A stretch of 64,000 bases of DNA, taken from contig LNDP01000024.1 of the NCBI GenBank assembly GCA_001464665.1, forward strand, positions 372,001 to 436,000, read 5' to 3'. Both the position numbers and the translations under genes were made by a program. Shown here piece by piece: positions 19,727 through 27,769 of the stretch (position 1 is its first letter; the number at the start of each line of letters is the position of its first letter). The notes below the pieces were generated by a model. That model made no database searches and was not told the origin of the DNA. It saw only the letters and a program-made list of their open reading frames with translations. This DNA is from Acidobacteria bacterium Ga0074141 (GTDB lineage: Bacteria > Acidobacteriota > Blastocatellia > Pyrinomonadales > Pyrinomonadaceae).

Positions 19727-20956
19727 GTGAGCGATTCTAACGACAAAACGGGCCCGCCGCCCGATGATTTCTCAGAGACCGTGCCAAACATTAAGGTGCC
19801 GGGCGGCGGCAGTGCGTCCGGCGGCGGGGACGATTGGAACAAGACGAACTACAACTACCCCAAACAGCCAACGGCCGATGAATGGGGAAAGACCGTCGCA
19901 AACATCAAGCCGCTCGACATTGATAACGATGACTACGGCAAGACGACGTATCCCGGCGCCCGCAAGGCTCCGGAGGTCGATTGGGGCGCGACACAGGCAA
20001 ACGTTCGCGTGCCCGATACAGACTTTGGCGGCGGAAAAGGCTCCGACGAAGGCTACGGCAAGACGACGCCCTATTTCCAACTTCCTGACGATCTAAGGCA
20101 AAAATACGAACAGGTCCCGCCAACTCCCGGCGAGGTCGCGGCCGAAGAGCAGGCAGTTGCAAAGGCTCAGGGCGGCGTTCCCGGATGGGTTTGGGCTGCC
20201 GCCGGCCTGCTTGCGATGTTCATGTTCGCCGTTGTTGTTCTCACGGGCGTGCTTCTTTGGAATTATGCCGGCGGCAACTACAATGCGGTCGTCCGCAATC
20301 CGCCGATCGGAGCGGATGTCTTTGTCGATAATGTCGCTTGGGGCGTAGAGCAACCGGATGGCTCGCGCCTCCTACAAAATTTAAGGCCCGGTGGCGACCG
20401 GACGATCACCATCGTTCATCCGGCTTTCGAATGCGAGCCGGAAACGGTAAATTCCAGCAAACGCGAAGTTGTCGCCCGCTGTCGTCAGGCGGCCGTTAAG
20501 CCCGGCGAAGATTGCTCAAAGATCGGACTTGGCGAAGAGGACAAGGCCGAACGCTGCTACAACGCGGCGCTCGATGGCCTGCCCGATCCGTTCACGGCGG
20601 ATCAGCTCAAGAACGCGCTCAATATACTGATCATCAATTTCGACAGCGGTAAGTTTGATATTCCGTCGAAACGGCTGGAGGCACTAAAGAAAGGTGCCGG
20701 ATTTATCCAAAAGCTTCCGCCGTCGGTGGTGCTTGAGGTCGGCGGGCATACGGATAGCGTCGGCAGCGTCGCCTCGAATGCAACACTCTCCGACAACCGT
20801 GCGAAGGCCGTCAAAGAAGCTCTGGTCAGATTCGGCGTCCGCCCCGAAGCTCTGCAAACAAAAGGCTACGGCTCGACCCAACCGAAAACAACAAACGACA
20901 CCGACCTCGGCAAGTTCTACAACCGCCGGATCGAATACTCGGTCGTGCGTCAGTAA
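19727..20956 (+). CDS. OmpA-family protein with threonine-motif-rich cytoplasmic N-terminus
   Basis: 409 residues from a GTG at 19727. Residues 1-145 are hydrophilic and carry repeated aromatic-Gly/Asn-Lys-Thr motifs: DDWNKTNY, DEWGKTVA, DDYGKTTY, EGYGKTTP, plus DWGATQA and FSETVP. One membrane helix follows (about 147-178, WVWAAAGLLAMFMFAVVVL), then a PEGA-like strand module, and a C-terminal OmpA peptidoglycan-binding domain (VVLEVGGHTDSVGS, LSDNRAKAV, YNRRIEYSV). The Thr motifs resemble sites recognised by Ser/Thr kinases and FHA domains; this is inference. Its stop lies 1 bp from the convergent thyA stop. Confidence 0.85.
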   Translation: MSDSNDKTGPPPDDFSETVPNIKVPGGGSASGGGDDWNKTNYNYPKQPTADEWGKTVANIKPLDIDNDDYGKTTYPGARKAPEVDWGATQANVRVPDTDFGGGKGSDEGYGKTTPYFQLPDDLRQKYEQVPPTPGEVAAEEQAVAKAQGGVPGWVWAAAGLLAMFMFAVVVLTGVLLWNYAGGNYNAVVRNPPIGADVFVDNVAWGVEQPDGSRLLQNLRPGGDRTITIVHPAFECEPETVNSSKREVVARCRQAAVKPGEDCSKIGLGEEDKAERCYNAALDGLPDPFTADQLKNALNILIINFDSGKFDIPSKRLEALKKGAGFIQKLPPSVVLEVGGHTDSVGSVASNATLSDNRAKAVKEALVRFGVRPEALQTKGYGSTQPKTTNDTDLGKFYNRRIEYSVVRQ

Positions 20957-20957
20957 T

Positions 20958-21803
20958 TCACACCGCGACCGGTGCCGCGATCTTGCCGTGGGACTGGTAG
21001 CCAATCAGGTTCAGATTCTCGTACTTAAAATTCAGCAAACCCTCAAGGCCCTGAAGCCCTTCGGCATTTACTATCTCAAGCCGCGGCAGCTCAAGAGGCT
21101 CTCGCGAGAGAAGTTCGTCGACCTGATCGAGGTGGTTCGAGTAGATGTGCAGATCGCCGAATGTATGTATGAACTCGCCGACCTCGAGCCCGCAGACATG
21201 GGCGACAAGGTGCGTCATCAACGCGTAGCTCGAGATATTGAACGGCACGCCCAAGAAGGCATCGGCCGAACGCTGGTATAGCTGGCAATGCAGCGTTTTG
21301 CCGCCGTCGATCTTGAACTGGAACAGTGTGTGACACGGCGGCAAAGCGACGTCATCGCACGTCTCCGGGTTCCAGCCCGTCACGATCAGCCGCCGCGAAT
21401 TCGGGTTCGTCTCGATTTCGCGGATGAGCCTCGCGATCTGGTCCACGCCGTTCTGTCGGGGATAATCTCCGCCAAATGATCGCCACAAATATCCATACAC
21501 CGGCCCGAGGTCGCCCTCTTCGCGGCCGAACCGCGCCGTCTGCTCCGCCGTCGCCCATTCCTGCCAGATATCAATGCCGCGGGCCCGTAGATCGGCCTCA
21601 TCGGTCGAACCGCTCAGGAACCAGAAAAGCTCCTCCGCCACCCAGCGGAACGGCACCCGCTTGGTCGTCACGATCGGGAAACCCTCACGCAGATCGAACC
21701 GAGTTTGATAACCAAACGCCGAGATGGTACCGACGCCCGTACGGTCTTCGTGCTTCGTCCCGTTCGCTAAAACGTGCCTCAACAAATCGTGATATTGTTG
21801 CAT
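20958..21803 (-). CDS. thyA: Thymidylate synthase
   Basis: 281 residues. The catalytic Cys is in [11 protein letters not shown], the dUMP site in [17 protein letters not shown], and the C-terminal folate region precedes the end. Tetrahydrofolate-dependent methylation of dUMP to d[17 protein letters not shown] and [10 protein letters not shown] mark the N-terminus, so the ATG at 21803 is right. No folA (dihydrofolate reductase) is adjacent. The upstream DNA is a heptamer-repeat region. Confidence 0.97.
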   Translation of the reverse strand: MQQYHDLLRHVLANGTKHEDRTGVGTISAFGYQTRFDLREGFPIVTTKRVPFRWVAEELFWFLSGSTDEADLRARGIDIWQEWATAEQTARFGREEGDLGPVYGYLWRSFGGDYPRQNGVDQIARLIREIETNPNSRRLIVTGWNPETCDDVALPPCHTLFQFKIDGGKTLHCQLYQRSADAFLGVPFNISSYALMTHLVAHVCGLEVGEFIHTFGDLHIYSNHLDQVDELLSREPLELPRLEIVNAEGLQGLEGLLNFKYENLNLIGYQSHGKIAAPVAV

Positions 21804-21810
21804 TTTCCCA

Positions 21811-21923
21811 ATTGTAAATTGTTAGTTGAAAAATTGTTAATTGGAAGCAGGAAATAGATCTTGAAATCTGTCAGATTCTTTCGGTACCAATTAACAATCA
21901 CCAATTAACAATTTACAATTATC
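21811..21923. repeat. Second inverted pair of heptamer arrays (AATTGTT/AACAATT type)
   Basis: Left block about 21811-21844 (AATTGTAAATTGTTAGTTG and onward to TTAATTGG), right block about 21888-21921 (CCAATTAACAATCACCAATT followed by AACAATTTACAATT). The two are approximate reverse complements around about 45 unique bases. Very AT-rich compared with the genes on either side. Contains whatever promoter thyA (minus) and the gene at 21936 (plus) use. Confidence 0.75.
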
Positions 21924-21935
21924 GGAGTACGTCTT

Positions 21936-22433
21936 ATGGCAGAAAGGCTTGAAGTAAGTTTCAACAGCCCGCAGTGCGGATGGATGTCGATCGGGTTCTC
22001 CGACGGCGTGAACGAATTTCACACGACGACCGCTCATGCCCCGCACGCGACGGCCCTGCCCGACCTGATGCGGATTCTGACCGCTATCGCAAATGACGGC
22101 GGAAACCCGACCGGTAGCGAGGGTGTAAGTTCGAAAGAGTATGTACTCCAATGGAACCGCGACCCGGAAGAATTCGATTTTCATTTCGTTCGAAACGGCG
22201 ATGAACTGACCATCGAGATCTTTCAATACCCGACCGACGAACGCGACTCGGCAGAACGCGAACTCGTCTATTCGCACACCGGCCCGCTTCGCGATGCCAT
22301 CAACGCCTTCGCCGAAACATTCGACCAACTCTACGAAGACCGCGACACCGACGAGTTCGAGTTCAACTGGCGACAGCCGTTTCCCGACACCGAATTTTCT
22401 AGATTTAAGGATGTAGTTGGTGCACGAGGATAG
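21936..22433 (+). CDS. Hypothetical acidic cytoplasmic protein
   Basis: 165 residues, acidic, no signal peptide or membrane segment. Contains GWMSIGFSDGVNEFHTTT near the start and DQLYEDRDTDEFEFNW near the end. I do not recognise a family; the size and acidic character would suit an immunity-type or effector-associated protein, but that is a guess. Ends within the start of the next gene (overlap of 14 bp from a GTG at 22420). Confidence 0.6.
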   Translation: MAERLEVSFNSPQCGWMSIGFSDGVNEFHTTTAHAPHATALPDLMRILTAIANDGGNPTGSEGVSSKEYVLQWNRDPEEFDFHFVRNGDELTIEIFQYPTDERDSAERELVYSHTGPLRDAINAFAETFDQLYEDRDTDEFEFNWRQPFPDTEFSRFKDVVGARG

Positions 22434-22908
22434 CGATAAAAGGTTAGCTAAGGAATTGTCGGATGGAATCAGCGTTCTTGCGAATACCGAGATTGCCACA
22501 CCGGAAGAAGCAATCCTGGAACTCGTTTCGCAGGGGCATTCACGCCTGCGTGCTGAAAAGCTATATCTTTTTATTGAAACCGCCTTTGGCAGAGTTTTGA
22601 TCCAACGCCTCGCCAACGTCATTTTCGGGGATACGTATATTGTCGAGTCTGCAGAGGGAAAAGAGATAGAATTTAGATTTGCAGATGATGAGTATAACGA
22701 GCATGCAATTAATTTGGCGTACAATTTCGTCGAAAACTCAAAGCAAGAAAGGGCAAGAGAAATTGTTTATGCAATAGGGGCGCGTAGCGCGGAACTTTCG
22801 GCATTCACTAAGGCGCGGGAAAGCGGAGAGGATCTCGAGGGTAGTGTGTTTGCTCCGATTCGGTGGGAATCTGGATTACCCGCGTCAGCTTGGGAAAGTT
22901 TTAGTTAA
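22420..22908 (+). CDS. Hypothetical protein
   Basis: 162 residues if started at the GTG at 22420 (a TTG at 22417 is also possible). Cytoplasmic and helix-rich, with no recognisable domain. Lower GC than neighbours by eye. It overlaps the preceding gene by 14 bp and its TAA overlaps the next ATG (TAATG), so three genes are translationally coupled. No defence or toxin motif seen. Confidence 0.55.
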   Translation: MHEDSDKRLAKELSDGISVLANTEIATPEEAILELVSQGHSRLRAEKLYLFIETAFGRVLIQRLANVIFGDTYIVESAEGKEIEFRFADDEYNEHAINLAYNFVENSKQERAREIVYAIGARSAELSAFTKARESGEDLEGSVFAPIRWESGLPASAWESFS

Positions 22909-23900
22909 TGAAAGAAAAATTGTTAGACCTTCTTGCCTGCCCGACTTGTGGCGGTGACATTTTGCTGGCATATGCCAGCGCCTATGAAGGCAAAGAGATA
23001 ATCGAAGGCGTTTTGACCTGCAAGAAATGCGACCGCGAGTATAAGGTCGTCCGCGGCGTTCCGCGCTTTGCGGACCTTGGAAAGATCGAGGCGGACAAAG
23101 CGGAAACCGCCGAAAACTTCGGCTGGCAATGGACGCATTTCACGCAGGAAGACCCGAAGTATAACGAGCAGTTCCTCGGCTGGCTGCAGCCGGTAAAACC
23201 CGACTTTTTTGAAGGCAAGGTCGTGCTCGAAGGCGGCTGCGGAAAGGGCCGGCACACAAAGCTTGCGGCACAGTGGGGAGCGAGGGAGGTGGTAGGCATC
23301 GACCTCGGCGACGGCGTGGAATCGGCCTTTGCACTGACCCGCGATCTGCCAAACGCACATATCATTCAGTGCGACATTTTCAAACTCCCACTCAAGCGCG
23401 TCTTCGATTACGCCTTTAGCGTCGGCGTGCTTCACCACACGCCGGACCCAAAGAAAGCGTTTCTGTCGCTCGCATCGAAGGTGAAAAAGAGCGGGCACAT
23501 CTCGGCCTGGGTCTATGGCGCTGAAAACAATGAATGGATAACGAAGTACGTCAACCCGATTCGCGAGAGCTTTACCTCAAAGATGAGCCAGCCCGTGCTT
23601 TACCAACTTTCAAAGCTCCCGACGCTCTCGCTGTTTATGGCGACCAAGCTCGTCTATCGCCCCGCAAATATCGCGGCGAAGCCGGTCGCGAAAAAGCTTT
23701 TCTACAACGACTATCTAAACCACCTTGGCACCTTCGGCTGGCGCGAACAGCACAACATCGTCTTCGACCACCTCGTCGCACCAACCGCGTTCTATATCTC
23801 GAAAGAGGAATTTGAGGATTGGTGGAAAGACGCAAAGGCCGAAGACGTAGAAGTTATCTGGCACAACAGCAACAGCTGGTGCGGCTTCGGGCGGATCTAG
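22908..23900 (+). CDS. Class I SAM methyltransferase with N-terminal Trm112-like zinc ribbon
   Basis: 330 residues. Residues 1-60 are a Trm112-type module (LLDLLACPTCGG, LTCKKCDREYKVV). SAM-binding motif VVLEGGCGKGRHTKLA lies near residue 106 and motif FSVGVLHHTPDPKKAF near 166. This fusion is common in methyltransferases of glycan or lipid pathways with unknown substrates. Start overlaps the previous stop (TAATG). Confidence 0.85.
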   Translation: MKEKLLDLLACPTCGGDILLAYASAYEGKEIIEGVLTCKKCDREYKVVRGVPRFADLGKIEADKAETAENFGWQWTHFTQEDPKYNEQFLGWLQPVKPDFFEGKVVLEGGCGKGRHTKLAAQWGAREVVGIDLGDGVESAFALTRDLPNAHIIQCDIFKLPLKRVFDYAFSVGVLHHTPDPKKAFLSLASKVKKSGHISAWVYGAENNEWITKYVNPIRESFTSKMSQPVLYQLSKLPTLSLFMATKLVYRPANIAAKPVAKKLFYNDYLNHLGTFGWREQHNIVFDHLVAPTAFYISKEEFEDWWKDAKAEDVEVIWHNSNSWCGFGRI

Positions 23901-23952
23901 GTCAGAATCGGGAGCGGTAGCGACAGGGTTTCTGAATGTCACGGCACAAAGC

Positions 23953-24600
23953 ATGAAGTTCGATTCCGACATTGAAGAAAAGTATCGCCGATCGGTCGAG
24001 GACGCCCTTGCGGCGATCGCCGACCATGGCACCGATGAACAGAAAAGAATCATCGGCCACATTGTTGGGTCCGAAATGGAGATCCGCGTCCGGCCGGTGA
24101 ACGAGATAAATGCATCGGGCGTGACGGGATTGATCGATCCGGGCGAGACGAACGACAAGATCGCGGACGGGCGAATCGGATTGATCGAAGCATTGGGTGA
24201 AGTGTACATCGCGATCGCCGAGGAGACGATCGACACCGGCGGGCAACGCGGATGCGAGGGAACACTTGTTCACGAAGGCCGCCACGCCTTCGACTTTGCC
24301 CGCACCATCGAGAGCCTTTCTCATGCGGACGTAAACCCGCTCTCCGTCTTTGACCCAACGCTCTATGAGCTCGAGCTCGAGGCACACCGGACCTCGGGCG
24401 AGTATATGCTTTGCATTGACAAGGACGAGTATCTCCATGAAGGCCTTCATCTGATGATCCTCGGCCGCGAGGGCGACGCAGGCCCATGCTTCCTCGACCA
24501 CGAGGGCATCCACCGCCGGCTAAGCGAAAGTTACGGCCTCTCGCCCGAAGGCAACCAAGGCCCCCGGGCCAGCGAACTCCTCCGGCTGCAATTCAAGTAA
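23953..24600 (+). CDS. Hypothetical protein with HExxH-type zinc-site motif
   Basis: 215 residues, cytoplasmic. GTLVHEGRHAFDFA near residues 103-116 contains HEGRH, a gluzincin-type HExxH, and a possible third ligand Glu lies in LYELELEAHRTSGEY about 35 residues later. The spacing suits a small metallopeptidase or a peptidase-like toxin domain. I cannot name the family. Stands alone between the methyltransferase and the TPR gene. Confidence 0.6.
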   Translation: MKFDSDIEEKYRRSVEDALAAIADHGTDEQKRIIGHIVGSEMEIRVRPVNEINASGVTGLIDPGETNDKIADGRIGLIEALGEVYIAIAEETIDTGGQRGCEGTLVHEGRHAFDFARTIESLSHADVNPLSVFDPTLYELELEAHRTSGEYMLCIDKDEYLHEGLHLMILGREGDAGPCFLDHEGIHRRLSESYGLSPEGNQGPRASELLRLQFK

Positions 24601-24624
24601 ATATCCCCGCTCGTCCGCTTTTTC

Positions 24625-24653
24625 TTCAGCGACCTGCCAACATACGATATAAT
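24625..24653 (+). promoter_or_regulatory. Probable sigma-70-type promoter of the TPR gene
   Basis: TTCAGC (24625-24630), 17 bases, then consensus TATAAT (24648-24653). Transcription would begin near 24660, about 30 bases before the ATG at 24691. A GGAG lies about 10 bases before the start codon. Confidence 0.6.
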
Positions 24654-24690
24654 TCCCTAATCAAGAGTTTTTGATGGAGAGATCGCCCAT

Positions 24691-26445
24691 ATGCTCAAAC
24701 TCGTATTTACTCTCGCCGCCACGCTTTTCTTAAGCGTTTCCGTTACCGGGCAATCAATTCCCTCGGACACGCCGGAGTCGCATTTCCGGGAGGGCATCAG
24801 GCTCCTGCAGCTCAATTCGCTCGAGGAGGCTTTAGCGAGCTTCGAACGGAGTGCTCGGCTGGACGATAAGGAACCCGCAACTTTCGCAAATATCGGGACG
24901 CTCAATCTCAAACTCCAGCGACTTCCCGAAGCAGAGTCTGCATTTAGGAAAGCGATAAGGCTTGCGCCCGACAATGCGGAGTTCCTAGCGAATCTATGTA
25001 CAGCTCTGAGCATTCAGCGCAAACACGAAGAGGCTATCGACGCATGCGATGAAGCCGTCGAATTAGATCCGGACTCGGACCGGATCAATGCATCCCGCAT
25101 CAATGCCCTCGCCGCCGCCGGTCGAATGGACGACGCGACCGAACGAACGATCGGGATCGCCGTCGATCGCTTCCGGAATAGCGCTTTACTGCTTACCGTT
25201 GCTGCAGATTATTACGTTTACCGAAAGAATTACTATACTGCGGTGAACCTTCTTCAGGTGTTGACGACGCTTGAACCAGAAAAAGCAAGACATCACGGTA
25301 TTTTGGCCGAGGTGCTTTTGAACCTCGGACGTGACCCTGAGGCTCTTGCCTCGGCAAGACGTGCTCTTGCTTTGGAGCCGGTCGATCCGCATGCCAACTT
25401 CGCGATGGGGCTGATATTGTCCGAGCTCGGCGAGCACAATGAGGCGATCGACGCCTTTTCTCGCGTCAACACAAGCGATTCAAGGGAAACCACCGCGAAA
25501 TTGCTGACTGCGACCGGCAGCTCTGTCTTGGGCCGGCACGAAGATGCTGTTCGCATCCTACGCCCCTTGGCTGAGCAAGAACCGAATCGCATCGCGATCT
25601 TGTATCAGTTAGGAGTAAGTTTGTCATCGCTTCGGCAATATTCGGAGGCAAAGACAGTTCTCGAACGCTCGCTGGCGCTCGACCCCGAGAATCCGGATAT
25701 TCTCATGCGACTCGGATCGGCTCATTCAGCCCTCGCGGAATTCGACCGTGCTATCGAGTATCACGAACGGAACCTGAAACTGAATCCGGGAAACGAGGTC
25801 TATGAAATGTTCCTTGAAGTCTCGCGAACCCGCCAAAGGATAATCCAGAGACTTCCAGAGATGATCGTTGCGATCGAGAATTTTCCGAAAGATGTAGACA
25901 AATTGCTTTATCTCGCTTCCGCACTCGGTTACGCGAATCGTCTAAGCGATGCTGATCGATATATCCAGAGGATCTACGAACTTGACCCAGATGATCCACA
26001 GATCTATCACTACATCGGCATTATCTATGCAGAAGGCGGTGATGTATCAAGGTCGATCGAAGCATATAAGAAGTCGCTGGCAAAAAAGGAAAACCTGGCT
26101 GCCCATCTCGGTTTGGCTGGGGCTTATCGCAAACTCGGCCGGGCCGATGAGGCGATCGAAGAATACAAAAAGGTCATTGCCGGCAAGGCTGATACTCCAG
26201 ACATAATGAAGGGACTCGCCGACCTGTTGCGCGAAAGCGGCAGACGACGAGAAGCACTGGAAATGTATCAGCGCTCGCTTTCAATTAGACCATTGAACCC
26301 GGGTGCGATCTTTCAGGCCGGATTGCTTTCAGTCAGGCTCGGCGAACTTGATGCCGCCCGAAACTACCTAACGACGCTCAAATCACTCAATCCGCAACTG
26401 GCTCGGACGTTAGAAAGGTGTATCGCTCTGAATATCTGGAAATAG
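24691..26445 (+). CDS. Exported TPR-repeat protein
   Basis: 584 residues; signal peptide MLKLVFTLAATLFLSVSVTGQ. About 14-15 tetratricopeptide repeats fill the rest, with the usual A/G/Y/P pattern (ATFANIGTLNLKLQRLPEAE, DPHANFAMGLILSELGEHNE, IAILYQLGVSLSSLRQYSEA, AAHLGLAGAYRKLGRADEAI). Such solenoids scaffold protein complexes; partner unknown. Probably periplasmic. Confidence 0.88.
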   Translation: MLKLVFTLAATLFLSVSVTGQSIPSDTPESHFREGIRLLQLNSLEEALASFERSARLDDKEPATFANIGTLNLKLQRLPEAESAFRKAIRLAPDNAEFLANLCTALSIQRKHEEAIDACDEAVELDPDSDRINASRINALAAAGRMDDATERTIGIAVDRFRNSALLLTVAADYYVYRKNYYTAVNLLQVLTTLEPEKARHHGILAEVLLNLGRDPEALASARRALALEPVDPHANFAMGLILSELGEHNEAIDAFSRVNTSDSRETTAKLLTATGSSVLGRHEDAVRILRPLAEQEPNRIAILYQLGVSLSSLRQYSEAKTVLERSLALDPENPDILMRLGSAHSALAEFDRAIEYHERNLKLNPGNEVYEMFLEVSRTRQRIIQRLPEMIVAIENFPKDVDKLLYLASALGYANRLSDADRYIQRIYELDPDDPQIYHYIGIIYAEGGDVSRSIEAYKKSLAKKENLAAHLGLAGAYRKLGRADEAIEEYKKVIAGKADTPDIMKGLADLLRESGRRREALEMYQRSLSIRPLNPGAIFQAGLLSVRLGELDAARNYLTTLKSLNPQLARTLERCIALNIWK

Positions 26446-26501
26446 CGAAGTCCCCGGAACGATGCCGAAAGCGGGGCCGGATTTGGTAGTATATACAGTT
26501 T

Positions 26502-27275
26502 ATGAGCACCGCGCTTCCGCAGGAAATGCAGCAGCACACCTACGCGATAATGGATCGCGTGGAGGACAGCCATTGGTGGTTCGTTGGCCGCCGGGCGATC
26601 CTCGAAAGTTTTCTACATCGAATCCACTCGTCACTCGTCACTGGTCACTCACCACTCAGAATTCTTGATGTCGGCTGCGGCACGGGTGCAAATCTTGAAA
26701 TGCTCTCGCAGTTCGGCTCGGCTGAGGGCGTTGACGTCGCGGATGAAGCTCTCGAATTCTGCCGCCGCAAGGGGCTGGCCGTTCAGAAGGGCCTCGCCGA
26801 AGAGCTGCCATTTGCCGGTGAGAGTTTTGACATCACAACCGCACTCGACGTTGTCGAACACCTCGATAACGACATCGCGGGCTTGAAAGAGATGCACCGG
26901 GTGACGAAAACGGGCGGCTATTCGCTGATCTTCGTCCCGGCGTTCATGTGGCTCTGGGGGGTGCAAGACGACATCTCGCATCACCGCATCCGCTACACCC
27001 GCAAGCAGATCGTCGAAAGGCTCGAAAAGGCCGGGTACACGGTAGAGCGGGCGACCTACGCGAACTTTACCTTCTTTGCCCCGATCCTCGGCGGCCGTAC
27101 GCTGATGAAGCTGACCGGCATCAAGCCCGAATCGGAAAACAACGTAAACATCTCCGCCCTTAACGGCCTCTTCGGCAAGATCTTCTCCGCCGAACGCCAC
27201 GTCCTTAAAAGCATCGATTTCCCCTTCGGCGTCTCGATCGTCATCGTGGCAAAAAAGTCAGAACCGCCTGCGTAA
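26502..27275 (+). CDS. Class I SAM methyltransferase carrying an in-frame repeat insertion
   Basis: 257 residues. SAM motif RILDVGCGTGANLE, then ITTALDVVEHLDND and a C-terminal membrane-leaning part typical of methyltransferases of surface glycan or lipid synthesis. Residues about 41-52 (IHSSLVTGHSPL) are encoded by CACTCGTCACT-type heptamers (26623-26659) inserted just before the SAM motif. The last codons and the stop (SEPPA) come from a second repeat family at 27257-27297. So both repeat types have entered or trimmed this frame. Confidence 0.85.
   Translation: MSTALPQEMQQHTYAIMDRVEDSHWWFVGRRAILESFLHRIHSSLVTGHSPLRILDVGCGTGANLEMLSQFGSAEGVDVADEALEFCRRKGLAVQKGLAEELPFAGESFDITTALDVVEHLDNDIAGLKEMHRVTKTGGYSLIFVPAFMWLWGVQDDISHHRIRYTRKQIVERLEKAGYTVERATYANFTFFAPILGGRTLMKLTGIKPESENNVNISALNGLFGKIFSAERHVLKSIDFPFGVSIVIVAKKSEPPA
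26623..26659. repeat. Heptamer-type repeat inside a methyltransferase gene
   Basis: CCACTCGTCACTCGTCACTG and onward in 7-base steps, the same unit as in the array at 15240-15265. It is in frame and free of stops here and adds about 12 residues before the SAM-binding glycine loop. Confidence 0.75.
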
Positions 27276-27297
27276 GCGGGCGGCCAGTTCGTTAGTG
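27257..27297. repeat. Dispersed palindromic repeat, copy 1
   Basis: A 41-base element with core CCGCCTGCGTAAGCGGGCGG (imperfect palindrome) flanked by GTCAGAA and CCAGTTCGTTAGT. A copy differing at very few bases lies at 50688-50728 inside the monooxygenase gene. Here it supplies the methyltransferase stop codon. Confidence 0.8.
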
Positions 27298-27330
27298 ACA
27301 AACAATCGACTCTCGCCGAATTTAAGTTTT

Positions 27331-27648
27331 ATGTCCGAAGATTTCTATTGCGACGAAGTTTTTTCTGGGAAGACGCCGGTCGAGAAGGTGCTGGAGACCG
27401 AAAACGTCCTTGCCTATCACCACACGCGGCCGTTCTGGCCGGTGCATATCGTCGTTGTGCCAAAGCGGCACGTCGCGTCGCTGCTTGAGGTTGAGAACGA
27501 CCTGCTGATCGAGATCTTCGACGTCATCAAAAAGGTCGCCGCAAAGGTCTTCGAAGAGCACGGTGCCGCCCGCGTACTCACCAATCTCGGCGAATACCAG
27601 GACTCAAAACACCTGCATTTTCACATCAACTCCGGCGATCCGAAGTAA
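27331..27648 (+). CDS. HIT-family nucleotide-binding protein
   Basis: 105 residues from the ATG at 27331 (the frame is open from 27295 through the repeat). Histidine triad HLHFHIN is present near the C-terminus, with AYHHTRPFWPVHIVVVPKRH as the conserved central strand. The variant LHFH-I-N resembles the HIT pattern HxHxHxx with the third His replaced, so hydrolase activity is not certain. Usually acts on nucleotide phosphoramidates or dinucleotides. Confidence 0.85.
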   Translation: MSEDFYCDEVFSGKTPVEKVLETENVLAYHHTRPFWPVHIVVVPKRHVASLLEVENDLLIEIFDVIKKVAAKVFEEHGAARVLTNLGEYQDSKHLHFHINSGDPK

Positions 27649-27651
27649 TTC

Positions 27652-27768
27652 GCCACGGAGCACACAGAGGGCTCAGAGAGAAATCTTCGGTTTTTCTCGA
27701 GAAGAAAAGCCAGAGTGCCCGAACTTGTTTTCGTTAAGACCGCCCCAAAACCCTCCGTGTACTCTGTG
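27652..27768. repeat. MITE-like element with inverted ends between convergent genes
   Basis: About 117 bp with terminal inverted repeats: left GCCACGGAGCACACAGAGGG, right (reverse complement) GCCACAGAGTACACGGAGGG, 17 of 20 matching by hand count. The inside also has AGAGA/TTTCTC partial inverted segments. No coding capacity. Sits exactly between the HIT gene and the asparaginase gene. Confidence 0.65.
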
Positions 27769-27769
27769 G

